DNA of 64,000 bases from Siphonodentalium dalli (taxonomy: Eukaryota; Mollusca; Scaphopoda; Gadilida; Siphonodentaliidae), in the NCBI GenBank assembly GCA_032622095.1, contig CP136065.1, positions 157,177,577 through 157,241,576 of the forward strand. The letters are read 5' to 3'. How positions within the stretch are numbered: the first letter of the stretch is position 1; each line of letters opens with the position of its first letter. Under the pieces are notes generated by a model. That model was not told the DNA's origin. It saw nothing but the letters and a program-made list of their open reading frames with translations, and searched no databases. A program made the position numbers and the translations under genes. Below are positions 1-10,930 of the stretch, piece after piece.

Positions 1-331
1 GGATTTCAAAATTCAATCCATTCACGCGGTCTACAGGTCGTACTGTTCGTCTGATCATCATGAAATTTGTAGATCGTAGCTTTGGTCAGATCTTCATAAA
101 ATTTGTCATGGATGTTAACAATTATACGTAGATGGGAACGAGTCCTTTTGGGGTTAATTGGCCAAAAAAAATGGCTACCAGCAGCCATCTTGTATTTTAC
201 TCTTTTGCATCACTAAATCCTTTGGCGCAGGTTAGACATTTCAATTAGCACCTTTCCTATTCCTCCATTTACTGTCAACCATTAAATTATTCCCCTACCT
301 AATTTGAGCTACAGTGTCATTGACACTTTCA
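1..331 (+). repeat. Family C tandem-core repeat, 3' part cut by window edge
   Basis: The stretch carries the 'gctacaggtcgtac', 'atggctaccagcagccatct' and 'gtgtcattgacactttca' blocks also seen at 9283-10290 and 31078-31899. The right end matches the right end of the 31-kb copy, so this is the 3' part of the same dispersed element. The 60-codon minus-strand reading frame inside it has no independent support as a gene. Confidence 0.75.
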
Positions 332-1044
332 TTAGTTGTCAGTGAGACTTGTAACACATTTATAGTCAGTATTAAATGAGCCACAACTCATGCACGCCAA
401 TGCACACATAGGTTATCCACAGATTATAGACAACTAAATGTTCAATTGGACAAGATCTCATACCACAACTTTTGTGAAACTCCACAGTTTCAACAGGCAG
501 GGACCCAGAATTAATTGGGAGGGCATGGTTTCATTAAACTACAACTGAAGTGTGATTTTTAGGCGGAAAAAATTACCGAAATACCTGGAAATACTGCATT
601 TTCACATCCAAAGGGCATAAAAACCTGATTTACCAGAGTATGACCACCTATGTTGGTTGAAAGACCTCTGCCTTCCAAAAGAAGTCTAAAAAAAAACTTT
701 TGCAATTTGAGAAAATAAATTTGTTATGGCAATGACAAAATTTGGGCTTTAAAAAATTTACCCAGTATTTGGAGCCACTGTCTCGCAGAAAACGTTACTG
801 TTCACTTCATGTGGGGTCAAGGTCACTTGCAACTATTTTTTTTCCTAAACTCTAGGATACCTAAAATTAAACTAATTTAAAACCAACATTTTCTCAATGT
901 TGCTACCACATGAATGGTGTGCATTGGTGTAAGAAATTGGTAGCACTGTATAGTTTTATACAGTCTTATTAAAACCAGACCTAATTTTCATTACTTTCAA
1001 CTTAGGTCTTGGGACATTGATGGCATAAATTATTTCAAACGGGA
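332..1044. other. Unique AT-rich stretch, nothing recognised
   Basis: No reading frame, RNA gene or repeat shared with the rest of the window was seen. It lies between the family C tail and the promoter-like segment of the RecQ-like exon. Confidence 0.5.
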
Positions 1045-1170
1045 GAAATCCAACCAATACGCACCAGGCAATGCGTTGCTCGACCAATCAAGAACTGCCT
1101 GCAAATCCATTACCTATTCAAATTCTTCACTCAATAGTAATTATTCATACAAGCCCCGCCCAATAGTTCT
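1045..1170 (+). promoter_or_regulatory. Promoter-like segment with three CCAAT boxes and a GC box
   Basis: CCAAT motifs lie at about 1053 (aaccaatac), 1083 (gaccaatca) and 1160 (cgcccaatag). The last overlaps a GC box (ccccgccc at about 1154). All are 40-150 bases upstream of the ATG at 1204. Clustered CCAAT boxes beside a GC box are typical of TATA-less animal promoters. That this drives the RecQ-like exon is inferred from position only. Confidence 0.4.
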
Positions 1171-1203
1171 AAAAATAAGTATTACCGAAGCTACGCTAAA
1201 ACA

Positions 1204-1411
1204 ATGGAAGACTTTAGCGAAATAGAAATTCTCGAAATTGCAATTAAGAACGTTTTAAAGAAACTTTGTATTGATTCGCTGAAACAAGAACAGGAGTTTA
1301 TTCTGAGGAGTTTGTTGATAACCAGAAAAGATGTGTTAGCCATTCTCCCTACCGGTTACAGCAAAAGTTTGCCGCATCAAATAACTCCAATGATTGATGC
1401 CGATTTGAAAA
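1204..1411 (+). CDS. RecQ-like helicase N-terminal exon, partial or decayed
   Basis: The ATG at 1204 opens a frame that stays open to the stop at 1549-1551. Residues about 20-60 fit the start of a RecQ-type ATP-dependent DNA helicase: a Leu/Lys/Gln segment (SLKQEQEFILRSLL) like the RecQ zero/Q motif, then KDVLAILPTGYSKSLPHQ, which aligns with motif I (Walker A). RecQ enzymes normally have PTGxGKS here; this copy has PTGYSKS, so the Gly before Lys is Ser, a change expected to harm ATP binding. After residue 69 the resemblance stops, and a plausible splice donor (AAA|GTAAAC, GT at 1412) sits there, so I end the exon at 1411. No later RecQ motif (DEAH, motif VI) was found before the 1157-bp duplication begins at 1551. 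It may be a first exon cut off by rearrangement, a pseudogene, or a gene with distant exons. RecQ-like fragments are also common in repetitive invertebrate DNA. Confidence 0.5.
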
Positions 1412-1673
1412 GTAAACATTCAGTTGCTATATTTGGAAACATGAATATTAATGAGCTATCGCCAGATGGGAATTCCCCGTTCATCGCGGAAATGAAATTT
1501 GGTACCGGTGTCTCTAGACTGAGAGTTGACTGTAAGGAAACCTTGGTCTAGTTATTACTAGACTGAGTTTTATACAGTATAAAATTATCCATTCTGTCAC
1601 TAAAGTCTTTTGCTGCTTGAGGGGTTAATTTAGAACTGAAATCTAAGCCTGTCCAATGGCAATATTAGGTTAT

Positions 1674-2121
1674 CCCTTCCATGACAGGAGCTTTCTGCAA
1701 TTTGTGAAAACACTGTGCCAATGCATTCTCTTATACAAGCCTTGAAATAGTGAGCCTGTCATTTGCAGAATGAGGTTCCCAGAGGGTGAATTTAGTGATG
1801 CTATCCCGCACAGTGGGCTAGCATCACCAAATTCACCCTCTGGGAACCTCATTCTGCTAAGGCCTAAGCTGTGTGGGATAGCATCACTAAATTCACCCTC
1901 TGGGGACCTCATTCTGCAAATGACAGGCTCACTATTTCAAGGCTTGCTCTTATATACGCGAGTCTGCCATTGGGAGCCTCGCATATATAAGAGAATACAT
2001 TGGCCTAACAATATCTACCTTGACCTTGTAAGCCATTGCGTTCTCTTATATATGTAAGGCTATAGGGAGCCTCATATATATAAGAGAATGCACTGGCACA
2101 GGATCTGTAATGCTGCACCAG
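1674..2121. mobile_element. Family B MITE (piggyBac-like), interrupted by family A
   Basis: It starts TTAT|CCCTTCCATGAC and holds the family B hairpins (tctcttatatatgcgag... and complement) up to 'gctgcacca'. The terminal inverted repeat at the right is lost. The family A copy at 1736-1946 splits the first hairpin. Confidence 0.75.
1736..1946. mobile_element. Family A MITE (hAT-like) nested in family B
   Basis: Inverted ends CAAGCCTTGAAATAG and CTATTTCAAGGCTTG enclose nested inverted copies of the 'gaggt(t/c)cccagagggtgaa' block. The 8-base sequence ctcttata flanks both ends (1728-1735 and 1947-1954): an exact 8-bp target duplication made from the family B hairpin, as hAT-superfamily transposition leaves. 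Confidence 0.9.
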
Positions 2122-2830
2122 GGATATAATGCATTTTTAATAATATAATCTTCTCTCTGTCCAGTCAGGTACTTTCTCTACATTCGGTTCTAAGTTACAT
2201 ATAGAATGTCTAAGTCATGATAACATTTTTTTGTGTGTGAAATGTTATTAGAAAAGTTGAATTTTCCAAATTTGGGATACTTAATCCTGCCATACCGAAG
2301 CACCATATCAGCTATTTCTGGCCATCAATTTATACCACAACCAATAACATCAATTATATTGCACAAACTTAATTCATTGGGAAATGGAACTGTAATCATC
2401 CGGGGGCCCACCCTTATTGTCAGGAACTGGTAATAAACATTCAAGTTTAAGACCATACAAATGCACTTAAATCATGGAAATAAAGATTGATTTTAGAATT
2501 ATTAGAAGACTGTGAAGTGGAGATGACAAAAACTTACAGCACAGCATTCTTTTTATGTGTACCCATACCATAGTATGGTACCGGTACACATAGTGCCGAC
2601 TTGCGGATTGACGCGCTTGTCGTCCGTCCGTCCATCCGTCTGTCCATCTGTCTGTCTGTCTGTAGACACATTACGCATAATGCGATAACTTATTATTGTT
2701 ATTATTTGTTATTACTAGACTGAGTTTTATACAGTATAAAATTATCCATTCTGTCACTAAAGTCTTTTGCTGCTTGAGGGGTTAATTTAGAACTGAAATC
2801 TAAGCCTGTCCAATGGCAATATTAGGTTAT

Positions 2831-3278
2831 CCCTTCCATGACAGGAGCTTTCTGCAATTTGTGAAAACACTGTGCCAATGCATTCTCTTATACAAGCCTT
2901 GAAATAGTGAGCCTGTCATTTGCAGAATGAGGTTCCCAGAGGGTGAATTTAGTGATGCTATCCCGCACAGCGGGCTAGCATCACCAAATTCACCCTCTGG
3001 GAACCTCATTCTGCTAAGGCCTAAGCTGTGTGGGATAGCATCACTAAATTCACCCTCTGGGGACCTCATTCTGCAAATGACAGGCTCACTATTTCAAGGC
3101 TTGCTCTTATATACGCGAGTCTGCCATTGGGAGCCTCGCATATATAAGAGAATACATTGGCCTAACAATATCTACCTTGACCTTGTAAGCCATTGCGTTC
3201 TCTTATATATGTAAGGCTATAGGGAGCCTCATATATATAAGAGAATGCACTGGCACAGGATCTGTAATGCTGCACCAG
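2831..3278. mobile_element. Family B MITE, duplicate of 1674-2121
   Basis: Same structure as the first copy, offset by 1157, with the same nested family A element. Right inverted terminus lost in both copies, so the truncation predates the duplication. Confidence 0.75.
2893..3103. mobile_element. Family A MITE, duplicate of 1736-1946
   Basis: Same ends and the same ctcttata flanks as the first copy. A single insertion copied by the 1157-bp duplication. Confidence 0.9.
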
Positions 3279-3716
3279 GGATATAATGCATTTTTAATAA
3301 TATAATCTTCTCTCTGTCCAGTCAGGTACTTTCTCTACATTCGGTTCTAAGTTACATATAGAATGTCTAAGTCATGATAACATTTTTTTGTGTGTGAAAT
3401 GTTATTAGAAAAGTTGAATTTTCCAAATTTGGGATACTTAATCCTGCCATACCGAAGCACCATATCAGCTATTTCTGGCCATCAATTTATACCACAACCA
3501 ATAGCATCAATTATATTGCACAAACTTAATTCATTGGGAAATGGAACTGTTATCATCCGGGGCCCACCCTTATTGTCAGGAACTGGTAATAAACACTCAA
3601 GTTTAAGACCATACAAATGCACTTAAATCATGGAAATAAAGATTGATTTTAGAATTATTAGAAGACTGTGAAGTGGAGATGACAAAAACTTACAGCACAG
3701 CATTCTTTTTATGTGT

Positions 3717-4776
3717 ACCCATACCATAGTATGGTACACATAGTGCCGACTTGCGGATTGACGCGCTTGTCGTTCGTCCGTCCATCTGTCTGTCCATCTG
3801 TCTGTCTGTCTGTAGACACATTACGCATAATGCGATAACTCTAACATTTTCCATCCGATTATAACCAAGTTTTGTATATGAGTTTCTCAGTCCAAAATAC
3901 AGATCGTGTTCGAATATGGGTTTCATCCGAGTTGTTTTTGTACGGAGTTATGGCCCCTTTTCGAAATATTCTCTCTTGAATTTTTTTTTTAGATTGAATT
4001 CATTGGTCAATTTAAGCAAAACAAAAATAATAGAATAACTGTTTTTTTTAAAGTGTGTTATGTACTGGTAAATTTGTTTGGAGTAATATTAGACCCAATT
4101 CAGTTCACCAATTCCATCCCATGCCTTTGGACCATTTAGCTATTAATATGGCTATATCATTTTCTGATGTCTCTTATGCCAATGTGCCTATAAAGAAATC
4201 TATTCTAATTTTTTTTTTAAATTTCAACAATACACATGACATGCTATTAACAGTAGACTACAAAATCTTTGCGGCACTGCACAGCTGAGTACATGTACAC
4301 CGTATATCACTCTACAGATGGTCTGAGGTCATTATAAATTTTATAGGTTTAATAGAGATGCCAAGATTCAACATAAACACAAACCAGTGATTAGTTGACA
4401 GCTCTGCTACATGTATATAATTTATATTAATGTGTCAGCAGTGAGGTGGTTTACATTGATGGCTGTGTTGATGGTAGAATTTGATAAATTATTGTAAACT
4501 TAAATTCCATGTCTGGGTCACCTTTTCATATTTAATCCAAGGCTGCGTTGGTGCAGCATTACAGATCCTGTGCCAGTGCATATCTATTATATATACCAGT
4601 CTCACAATTTGACCCAAAAATTCCAATAATTTGTTTTATTATGTTCATTTGTCTATAATAGTACAAAACAGTATTACACTATAATTCAACATAAAAACTC
4701 TAATTTATGATTCCGATAATAATTTACTGTCACCAAGGGATGGGTTAAACATCTGTCGATCATGATCGGCCTCTCG
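3717..4776 (+). mobile_element. Family E hairpin/tandem-core element, copy 1
   Basis: It starts with the hairpin acCATAccaTAGTATGGta, continues through a CGTCCGTCC/TCTG simple stretch and one copy of the ~150-bp core ('gtatatgagtttctcag...gagttatggcccc'), and ends in 'gatcatgatcggcctctcg'. The inner segment matches 41123-42049 over most of its length (for example 'caccaattccatcccatgcctt'). A family B remnant (about 4538-4606) sits at the same place in both copies, so it was present before E spread. No coding potential. Confidence 0.75.
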
Positions 4777-4801
4777 TGATTCTCCGCAAACAAAGTGTGG
4801 C

Positions 4802-4836
4802 GGGGGGGGGGGGGGTGGGGGGGGGGGGGGGGGGGG
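4802..4836. repeat. Poly-G tract
   Basis: 35 bases of G broken by a single T. Beside the end of the family E copy. Likely variable in length and hard to sequence. Confidence 0.95.
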
Positions 4837-4943
4837 AATATTGAAATGGATTCCGTCTGTATGTCTAGTCATCCATAACAACTTTGGAATTCTCTACTTC
4901 AGTAGGCCAGGTTTGAATGATCTGTGGAATGCTTATTATTAAA

Positions 4944-5138
4944 CCCTTTCATGACAGGAGCTTCCTGAATTTTTTTGAAAACCCTGTGCCAATGCATTTT
5001 CTTATGAACATCGCATATATAAGAGAATGCATTGGCCTAACAATATTTACTTTGACCTTGTAAGCCAGTGCATTCTCTTATGTGCACTGGGCACATGAAC
5101 TTTAATGTTGCAACAGTGTTACTCCCGCCACGAAAGGG
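4944..5138. mobile_element. Family B MITE, degenerate
   Basis: Inverted ends CCCTTTCATGAC and (cca)CGAAAGGG, with the 'ccaatgcatt' and 'cattctctta' blocks inside. TTAA flanks are eroded (TTAAA left, TTGA right). Confidence 0.7.
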
Positions 5139-5238
5139 TTGACAATAGCAACCATGTGGGAAAGAACATCCACATGAATGAGTTTGTTCGTCCATTATTG
5201 TATTTTTTGCAGAGTTATGGCCCTTATAATGAAAGATA

Positions 5239-5342
5239 CAGTAATGCTCTAAATAATCGACTCCTTATCCACAGCAGAATTATGGGTAACTTTTCAGGAT
5301 TTAGTCGGAAATATGACTCGTTGCCATTCATCGGAAAGCTCT
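5239..5342. mobile_element. Family D palindromic MITE, left half only
   Basis: It begins after TA with CAGTAATGCTCTAAATAATC and runs to 'cattcatcggaaagctct', the centre of the palindrome. The mirrored right half is absent. Confidence 0.85.
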
Positions 5343-5574
5343 GAATAACCCACATTCGATGATGTTTTATGACTAGATAGTTCACATCCCATAATTAAAA
5401 ACTCACTTGCTAAAATCTTTGCCAAATGAAAATATTTTTTGGCCCTTTTAGAATGAAAAATATGTCTGTTTCTATACTGGCATTTCAGTCATCTTAAATT
5501 TGATGTGTTTGATATTTTGAATATTAATGAACCACAATGGGATGAATGATTTCCACTTGCAACAGATTGACCAC

Positions 5575-6839
5575 TCGTCGTGTGTGCGTCCGTCCGTCTG
5601 TCTGTCTGTCTGTCTGTCCGTGGACACTTTACGCATGGTGCGATAACTCAAATATTTTATATCCGATCGGAACCAAATTTTGTATATGAGTTTCTCAGAC
5701 CGAAATACAGATCGAGTTCGAATATGGGTTTGATCCGAGTTTTTTTTACGGAGTTATGGCCCTTTTTCGACTTCGAATTCACGCATGCTGTCATAACTCA
5801 AATATTTGTTATCTGATCGGAACCAAATTTGGTATGCGAGTTTCAGAGCCCAAAATACAGATCGAGTTCGAATATGGGTTTGATCCGAGTTTTTTTTACG
5901 GAGTTATGGCCCTCTTTCGACTTAGAATTCATGGATGCTACGATAACTAAAAAAATATTATCTCATGAGAACCAAATTTGGTATGTGAGTTTCTCTATCT
6001 AAAATACAATTTGAGTTCGAATATGGGTTTGATCAGATTATTTTTAATGGAGTTATGGCCCTTTGATATAGAATTCATCCTTGCTTCGATAGCTCAACCA
6101 GTTATCGTCTGATAGGAACCAAATTTGGTATGTGAGTTTCTCAACTCAAAATACAGATCAAGTTTGAATATGGGTTAGATCCTGTTTTTTATACCAGAGT
6201 TATGGCCCTTTTTATCTAAGGATTGAACAGATTCGATATTTTTAAGCTTATCATGTAGAACCATAGCAGCTAACCCCTGTGATATCAGTTAGCACTGAGA
6301 GAGAGAATAGATTAACTTGTATTATTGGAAATTAGAGTTATTTTTAGCCATCATATTGTCAGGGCACTGTGGAAGGTGTAATTGGACAGAGAACCATCTG
6401 TTGTTTATTGTATTTCCATACAGCTCTCTGGTTTAGGATATCAATGCAGTGTTCCAGTGACATACCTGTACCTAATTTTATTGAGTTAAATTGTTAACCC
6501 TTGTCATCAATTTTATGCTTTTGTATATTTTTCATGTAATCATTCTCCTATTATATCCCTTTCACTTGTATGGATTTTTGTGGTTAAAATGAACCCTTTA
6601 ATTCTCAATATTCCTTATACTTAGCAGAAATACCTTTCATCTGATATATCTCATTTTATTGAGATGTATGTGAATTTCTCAGCCCAAAATACAGATAGAT
6701 TTCGAATTTGGGTTTGATCCATTTTTTTTATATTTTAAACAGAGTTATGGCTTATGGATTTTCGTGTCAGAACTGAAAATAGCTGATCACTATCGCCAAG
6801 GTATGGGTTAAACATCTGCCGATCGTGATCGGCCTCTCG
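5575..6839 (+). mobile_element. Family E element, copy 2, with tandem core
   Basis: After a TGTCTGTC simple stretch come four units of about 150 bp; 'gagttatggc' recurs at 5751, 5901, 6050 and 6197 (spacings 150, 149, 147). The element then diverges and ends in 'gccgatcgtgatcggcctctcg', the same terminus as copies 1 and 3. Reading frames here (5580-5950) simply track the 150-base period, a multiple of three. Confidence 0.75.
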
Positions 6840-6894
6840 TTTTTAGTTACTTTTTCCCTTCTGTTCAGTTTCTCTATCCCCTATAATTAGCAGA

Positions 6895-7112
6895 ACATAA
6901 AATGCACAATCGAGGTGACCAATGGGTGAACATTAGCAACTTCAACTGGGGAGCTTCAATCTGATCTGATCCCATAGCAGTTGAGCCTAAGCAGAATGAG
7001 GTTCCCAGAGGGTGAAATTTGATTTGATAGCCCATTGTGCAGTATACCGTCGCTAAAATTCACCCTCTGGGACCTGATTCTGCAAATGACAGACACACTA
7101 TTTCAAGTCTTG
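6895..7112. mobile_element. Family A MITE, right half
   Basis: Contains the centre block ('gaggtgaccaatgggtgaaca'), the inverted 'gaggttcccagagggtgaa' pair and the right end tttcaagtcttg. The left terminus is missing and no target duplication can be read. Confidence 0.7.
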
Positions 7113-7233
7113 CTAATTGCCCCTAATGAGCAACCTGCTGATATAGGGCAGGTGATTGCCAAATGAAAATAATTTTTTGCAATTTGGCAAACAGCAGCTC
7201 GAAACCGTGCAACTCAGCAAAAAGCTACCTCTA

Positions 7234-7483
7234 CAGTAATGCCCTAAATAATCGACTCCTTCACCACTGCAGAATTATGGGTAATTTTTCAGGATTTGGT
7301 TGGAAATATGGCTTGTTGCCATTCATCGGAAAGCTATAGGAAATACGGCTTGTTGCCATTCATTGGAAAGCTCTCACTGAGAGCTTTCCGATGAATGGCA
7401 ACAAGCCCTATTTCCGACTAAATCCTGAAAAATTACCCATAATTCTGCTGTGTTTAAGGAGTCAAATATTTAGGGCATTACTG
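7234..7483. mobile_element. Family D palindromic MITE with duplicated loop
   Basis: TA-flanked ends CAGTAATGCCC and CATTACTG. The arms are mirror copies over more than 90 bp. A short extra copy of 'ggcttgttgccattcat' lies at the centre. Confidence 0.9.
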
Positions 7484-7889
7484 TACAAGGGATTCATGGG
7501 ATATATGGTGCACTTATTTAAATTATTTTATTACTTCGTGTTGTATTGCAATCATGAAGTAGACTTATGTCCTGTCCTTGTGTGTACCCTCATGGGAAAT
7601 CTGACAGCTTTATGACATCGGAATCAAATTCTCAATCGATATGGAAACAGGTTGCAATGCCAATGGAATGAATTTGAGTCGGATTTCCGACATCTATATG
7701 ATTTTCTCACTAAAGTTATTGGCACCAGGATCATAAGATTGTGTTGCCACATTCCTGAAGTGTGCTGGCTCAACCAATAAATACCCTACCTTCAGCAAGC
7801 TGATTCATGATTTATATAGCTTTATTGCCCTCCCTCCTTAATCAGTCCCTGGTTCTTAATCTATTCTCATATATAAACTCTTGTCTGGT
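7484..7889. other. Unique stretch, nothing recognised
   Basis: No exon, RNA gene or shared repeat was seen between the family D element and the family U repeat. Confidence 0.5.
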
Positions 7890-8210
7890 GGCATGCTACA
7901 TAAGCATCCAGCAGTTCTAGCGGGTGGCATTTTTTAGCAGACAGTGCATTCTTCATGACTTTTTAGTGTACTCCATTAGACCTAACAGTATACCAGTACT
8001 TTAAAGCAGCTCGTAATAGCTCTGTCCCGGGAATGTATTCTGTCCTGCTGCTGGTAATTTTGACTTAATTAGAGCCCATTAGATTATGATTGAAATCAGA
8101 TGGATGGAGTTTATAAGGCATTGTTTCCACAGTACCAGAATAGTTGGAGAGTGGCACACACACACTCACATGGTCAAATTTTCCAACCTTTTGCAGAAAT
8201 ATTAGTGCTT
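7890..8210. repeat. Family U dispersed repeat, copy 1
   Basis: Shares with 10436-10760 the order 'catccagcag', 'tgtattctg', 'catgacttttt', 'ggtaattttgacttaattag' and 'attatgattgaaatcagatg'. A shorter third copy is at 8715-8850. Termini were not defined. Confidence 0.6.
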
Positions 8211-8284
8211 TGAAATGCTTTAACTAAGTATAATCAACCCATGTTGAGACATTGAACAGATTTTCTTAACCATTTCTATAAAAT

Positions 8285-8424
8285 TCACTGGAATGGTATA
8301 TTATTCATCTGGAGGGGTGTTCAGGAAAAATAAGCAGATGACACACTGGATGACACATAATAAAAGTGCAGAATGAGTCCTATTATCTAAACATTTCCAA
8401 TGGGATAACTACTCATCAATGAGT
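8285..8424. mobile_element. Family N MITE fragment
   Basis: Holds 'attattcatctggaggggtgttcaggaaa' and 'actactcatcaatgagta', seen reversed in family N copies at 24287, 24623 and 26611. The ends are not intact. Confidence 0.5.
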
Positions 8425-8432
8425 ATTTAGTA

Positions 8433-8584
8433 CAATTCTGAGTTTAGTGTGCCTGTAATTTGCAGAATGAGGTCCCCCAGAGGGTGAATTTTGTGATGCT
8501 ATCCCACATAGCAGGCTAGCATCACCAAATTCACTCTCTGGGGACCTCATTCTGCAAATGACAGGCACAATAAACTCAGGTTTG
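8433..8584. mobile_element. Family A MITE, short form
   Basis: 152 bp with ends CAATTCTGAGTTTAGTG and complement, and only the outer palindrome. Flanked by an exact 8-bp duplication atttagta (8425-8432, 8585-8592). Confidence 0.92.
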
Positions 8585-8714
8585 ATTTAGTATAGAAAGA
8601 ATTAACAAGCAGGAACAAAATTTGAGGGTAGAGGGTTCACATAGGGTTGGTAGAGAAATATTGTTTTTTACCTAACAAACCCCACTCTTACATGTAGTCG
8701 GGTCATTGAGTACA

Positions 8715-8850
8715 TTTGGTCCTGCTGCCTGCTCCTGCTGGTAATTTTGACTTGATTATTAGATTATGATTGAAATCAGGTGGGTGGAGTTTATGTGGCA
8801 TTTTTCCCCCAAAGATCTATGATTTTATTTTGGCACCTTTAATATGATCA
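8715..8850. repeat. Family U dispersed repeat, short copy
   Basis: Matches the central part of family U ('ctggtaattttgactt', 'gattatgattgaaatcag', 'tggagtttat'). Confidence 0.55.
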
Positions 8851-8954
8851 AATTTTCCAACCATGCAGAAAACAATGTTTTCTCATACATATATCTTTAA
8901 CAGATATAATGACACTTGTTTGTATTCACAGTGATCTGGTCATCAATTCATATA

Positions 8955-9060
8955 CAGTTATGCCCTAAATAATTGACTCCTTAACCACAGCAGAATTATG
9001 GGTAACTTTTCAGGAATAAGTTGGAAATATGGCTAGTTGCCATTCATCAGAAAGTTCTCA
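8955..9060. mobile_element. Family D MITE, left half only
   Basis: TA-flanked CAGTTATGCCCTAAATAATT start, running to the palindrome centre 'cattcatcagaaagttctca'. The right half is missing. Confidence 0.8.
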
Positions 9061-9259
9061 GTGAAGAAAATCTGATTTAAATCTTTCTTTACTAAATGGA
9101 TTCTCCAATGCATTGTGAAAGTATATTTTCAAATTGTCTATTAAACATCTGGATGAATGTGCAGGTCCTATAGTCAGACAGCCAGCAGACAGCCAAATAC
9201 ACCAATGAGTAGTTCATAAAGAAAGAGTTAAGTTTCTGAAAATATATCACCTAATTAAA

Positions 9260-9282
9260 CCCCCCCCCCCCCCCCCCCCCCC
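9260..9282. repeat. Poly-C tract
   Basis: About 23 consecutive C at the left edge of the family C copy. Confidence 0.95.
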
Positions 9283-10290
9283 ACAAAGTTTGGCGGGATT
9301 TTCGATGAAAAACATGGCCGGCAGCCATCTAAATCTAAATCATTTGGCACACCCTACAGACCACATCCCTCATCCGATCATCTCCAAACTTCAAATGGAT
9401 CTTCAGGGTGACCTCTAGATGGGAGCCTCCTATTTTGAATGAAATTTGTTGAAAAACGTGGCTGCCAGCAGCCATCTTGGAATTTACTCTTTGTATGACA
9501 AAATCCTTCGGTGCACCCTACAGGCCACATCTCTCATCCGATCGTCACCAAACTTCATATGGATCTTTGGGGTGATCTCTAGATGGGAGCCTTCTATCTT
9601 AACTGAAATTTGTTAAAAAACATGGCCGTCAGCAGCCATCTTGGATTTCAAATTTGAATCCATTGGCACACCCCGGAGCCCACATTTATTGGAGAATTGA
9701 TTTGAAAATTTACAGGCATGTTTAGAATCACCTACATGTAGATGGGAGCTTTTTGATGAAAAACATGGCACTGGCAGCCATCTTGGATTTTACTCTTTGC
9801 ATGACTAAATCCTTTGGCACACCCTGCAGACCACATTCCTCATTTGATGATCACCATACTTCATATGGATTTCTGGGCTCACCTCTAGATGGGAGCCTCC
9901 TATTTTGAGCGAATTTGTTGAAAAATATGGCCACCAGCGGCCATCTTGGAATATACTCTTTGTATGACTAAATAATTTGGCACACCCTACAGACCACATC
10001 CCTCATCCAATCATCACCTAACTTCATATAGATCTTCGGTGTGATCTTGATGGGAGCCTCCTATTTTGACCAAAATTCATTGAAAAACATGGCCGCCAGC
10101 ATCCATCTTAGAATTTACTCTTTGTATGACTAAATCCTTTGGCTCACACTCTCATCCGATCATCACCAAACTTCACATGGATTTTCGGGGTGACCTGTAG
10201 TTTACTCTCTTCTTCTTATCATTCTATTCATTGCTCAGCAAAAAATTAACTCCTTCCCAAGTTGAGCTAGTGTCATTGACATTTAATGTA
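9283..10290 (+). repeat. Family C tandem-core element, copy 2
   Basis: Six units carry 'aacatggccgccagcagccatct'-type blocks at 9311, 9455, 9619, 9762, 9924 and 10086, with spacings of 144-164. The right end 'gttgagctagtgtcattgaca' matches the right ends at 331 and 31899. Divergence between units is high, so this copy is old. Confidence 0.8.
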
Positions 10291-10435
10291 CGGTACTTAT
10301 ACCGGAATGTAGCCAGATGATTTGAGTTGAAATAAGGTGAATTATGTTTGAGTTGGAAATGTATTTTAAAAAATTAAATCACAACAGAATTTGGTTGAGA
10401 GACCACAATAATTGAAAGCCATATTGTCATATTGC

Positions 10436-10760
10436 ACATGAGCTTCCAGCAGCTCTCACAGTCAAAGCTAGTGGCATGTTTTCGCAGAAGGTGTATTCTG
10501 CATGACTTTTCTGTGTACTACATTAGCACCGCTGGTAAACTCTAAATACATTAGGCCACTCTTAATAGTTCTGTCCGGGAGTGTGTTCAGTCCTGATGCC
10601 CGTAATTTTGACTTAATTAGACCCCGTTAAATTATGATTGAAATCAGATGGGTGGTGTTTATATGGCTTTATTTCTCTATAAATCCACAGTTGTGGTGGT
10701 TGTTAATATGGTTTTATGGTGGCATTCCATAAAATCAAATTTTCCAATCTTGCAGAAATT
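10436..10760. repeat. Family U dispersed repeat, copy 3
   Basis: Matches 7890-8210 in the same order of blocks at roughly three quarters identity by eye. Confidence 0.6.
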
Positions 10761-10787
10761 TCATACCTGAAATTTGAAAGAGTTTAA

Positions 10788-10930
10788 TCTATATATATAA
10801 AAGAGTTGGATCTGACTGTCTGTCTGTGCGCATTTTTCTCCCAGACTGCTGGTCCGATTTCAACCAAAAAATTGGTGTGGTGACTCCGAAGGGAGCCTGT
10901 TTCAGGTAGTATCTAATATTTAAACTCATT
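10788..10930 (+). repeat. Possible Helitron-like 5' end
   Basis: Starts TCTATATATATAAAAGAG and is followed within 30 bases by CTGTCTGTCTG and 'ggtccgatttcaacc'. The layout matches the 5' ends of families H and K (TC-TATATAT, then TGTCTGTC, then 'cgaccgatc/ccgaaccgatttcgatg'). No hairpin plus CTAG end was found. Confidence 0.35.

Larger units (their letters stand above)
1551..2690. repeat. 1157-bp tandem duplication, copy 1
   Basis: From gttattacta at 1551 the sequence is almost identical to 2708 onward at an offset of 1157. It holds a family B MITE with a family A MITE inside it, a non-coding spacer and the first 115 bases of a family E element. Copies are separated by 17 bases of TTATT-rich sequence (2691-2707). 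Differences are a few substitutions and small indels, including 'ggtaccggtacacat' against 'ggtacacat'. Short frames inside (for example 1770-2057, 2233-2433) repeat in both copies and are MITE or spacer sequence. Confidence 0.95.
2708..3840. repeat. 1157-bp tandem duplication, copy 2
   Basis: Near-identical to 1551-2690. Here the family E element at the right end continues past the duplicated part (to 4776), so this copy keeps the original right-hand context and copy 1 is the one with the artificial junction. Confidence 0.95.

Noticed and set aside
1770-3214. 95-codon frames present twice with identical protein
   Set aside because: Identity comes from the recent 1157-bp duplication, and the frame covers family A and B inverted repeats.
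5580-5950. Frames across the family E core
   Set aside because: The 150-base unit is divisible by three, so an open unit stays open. No splice or start signals.
10788-10930. A complete extra Helitron-like element
   Set aside because: Only a 5'-like end is visible; without the hairpin and CTAG end the call was kept as low-confidence repeat.
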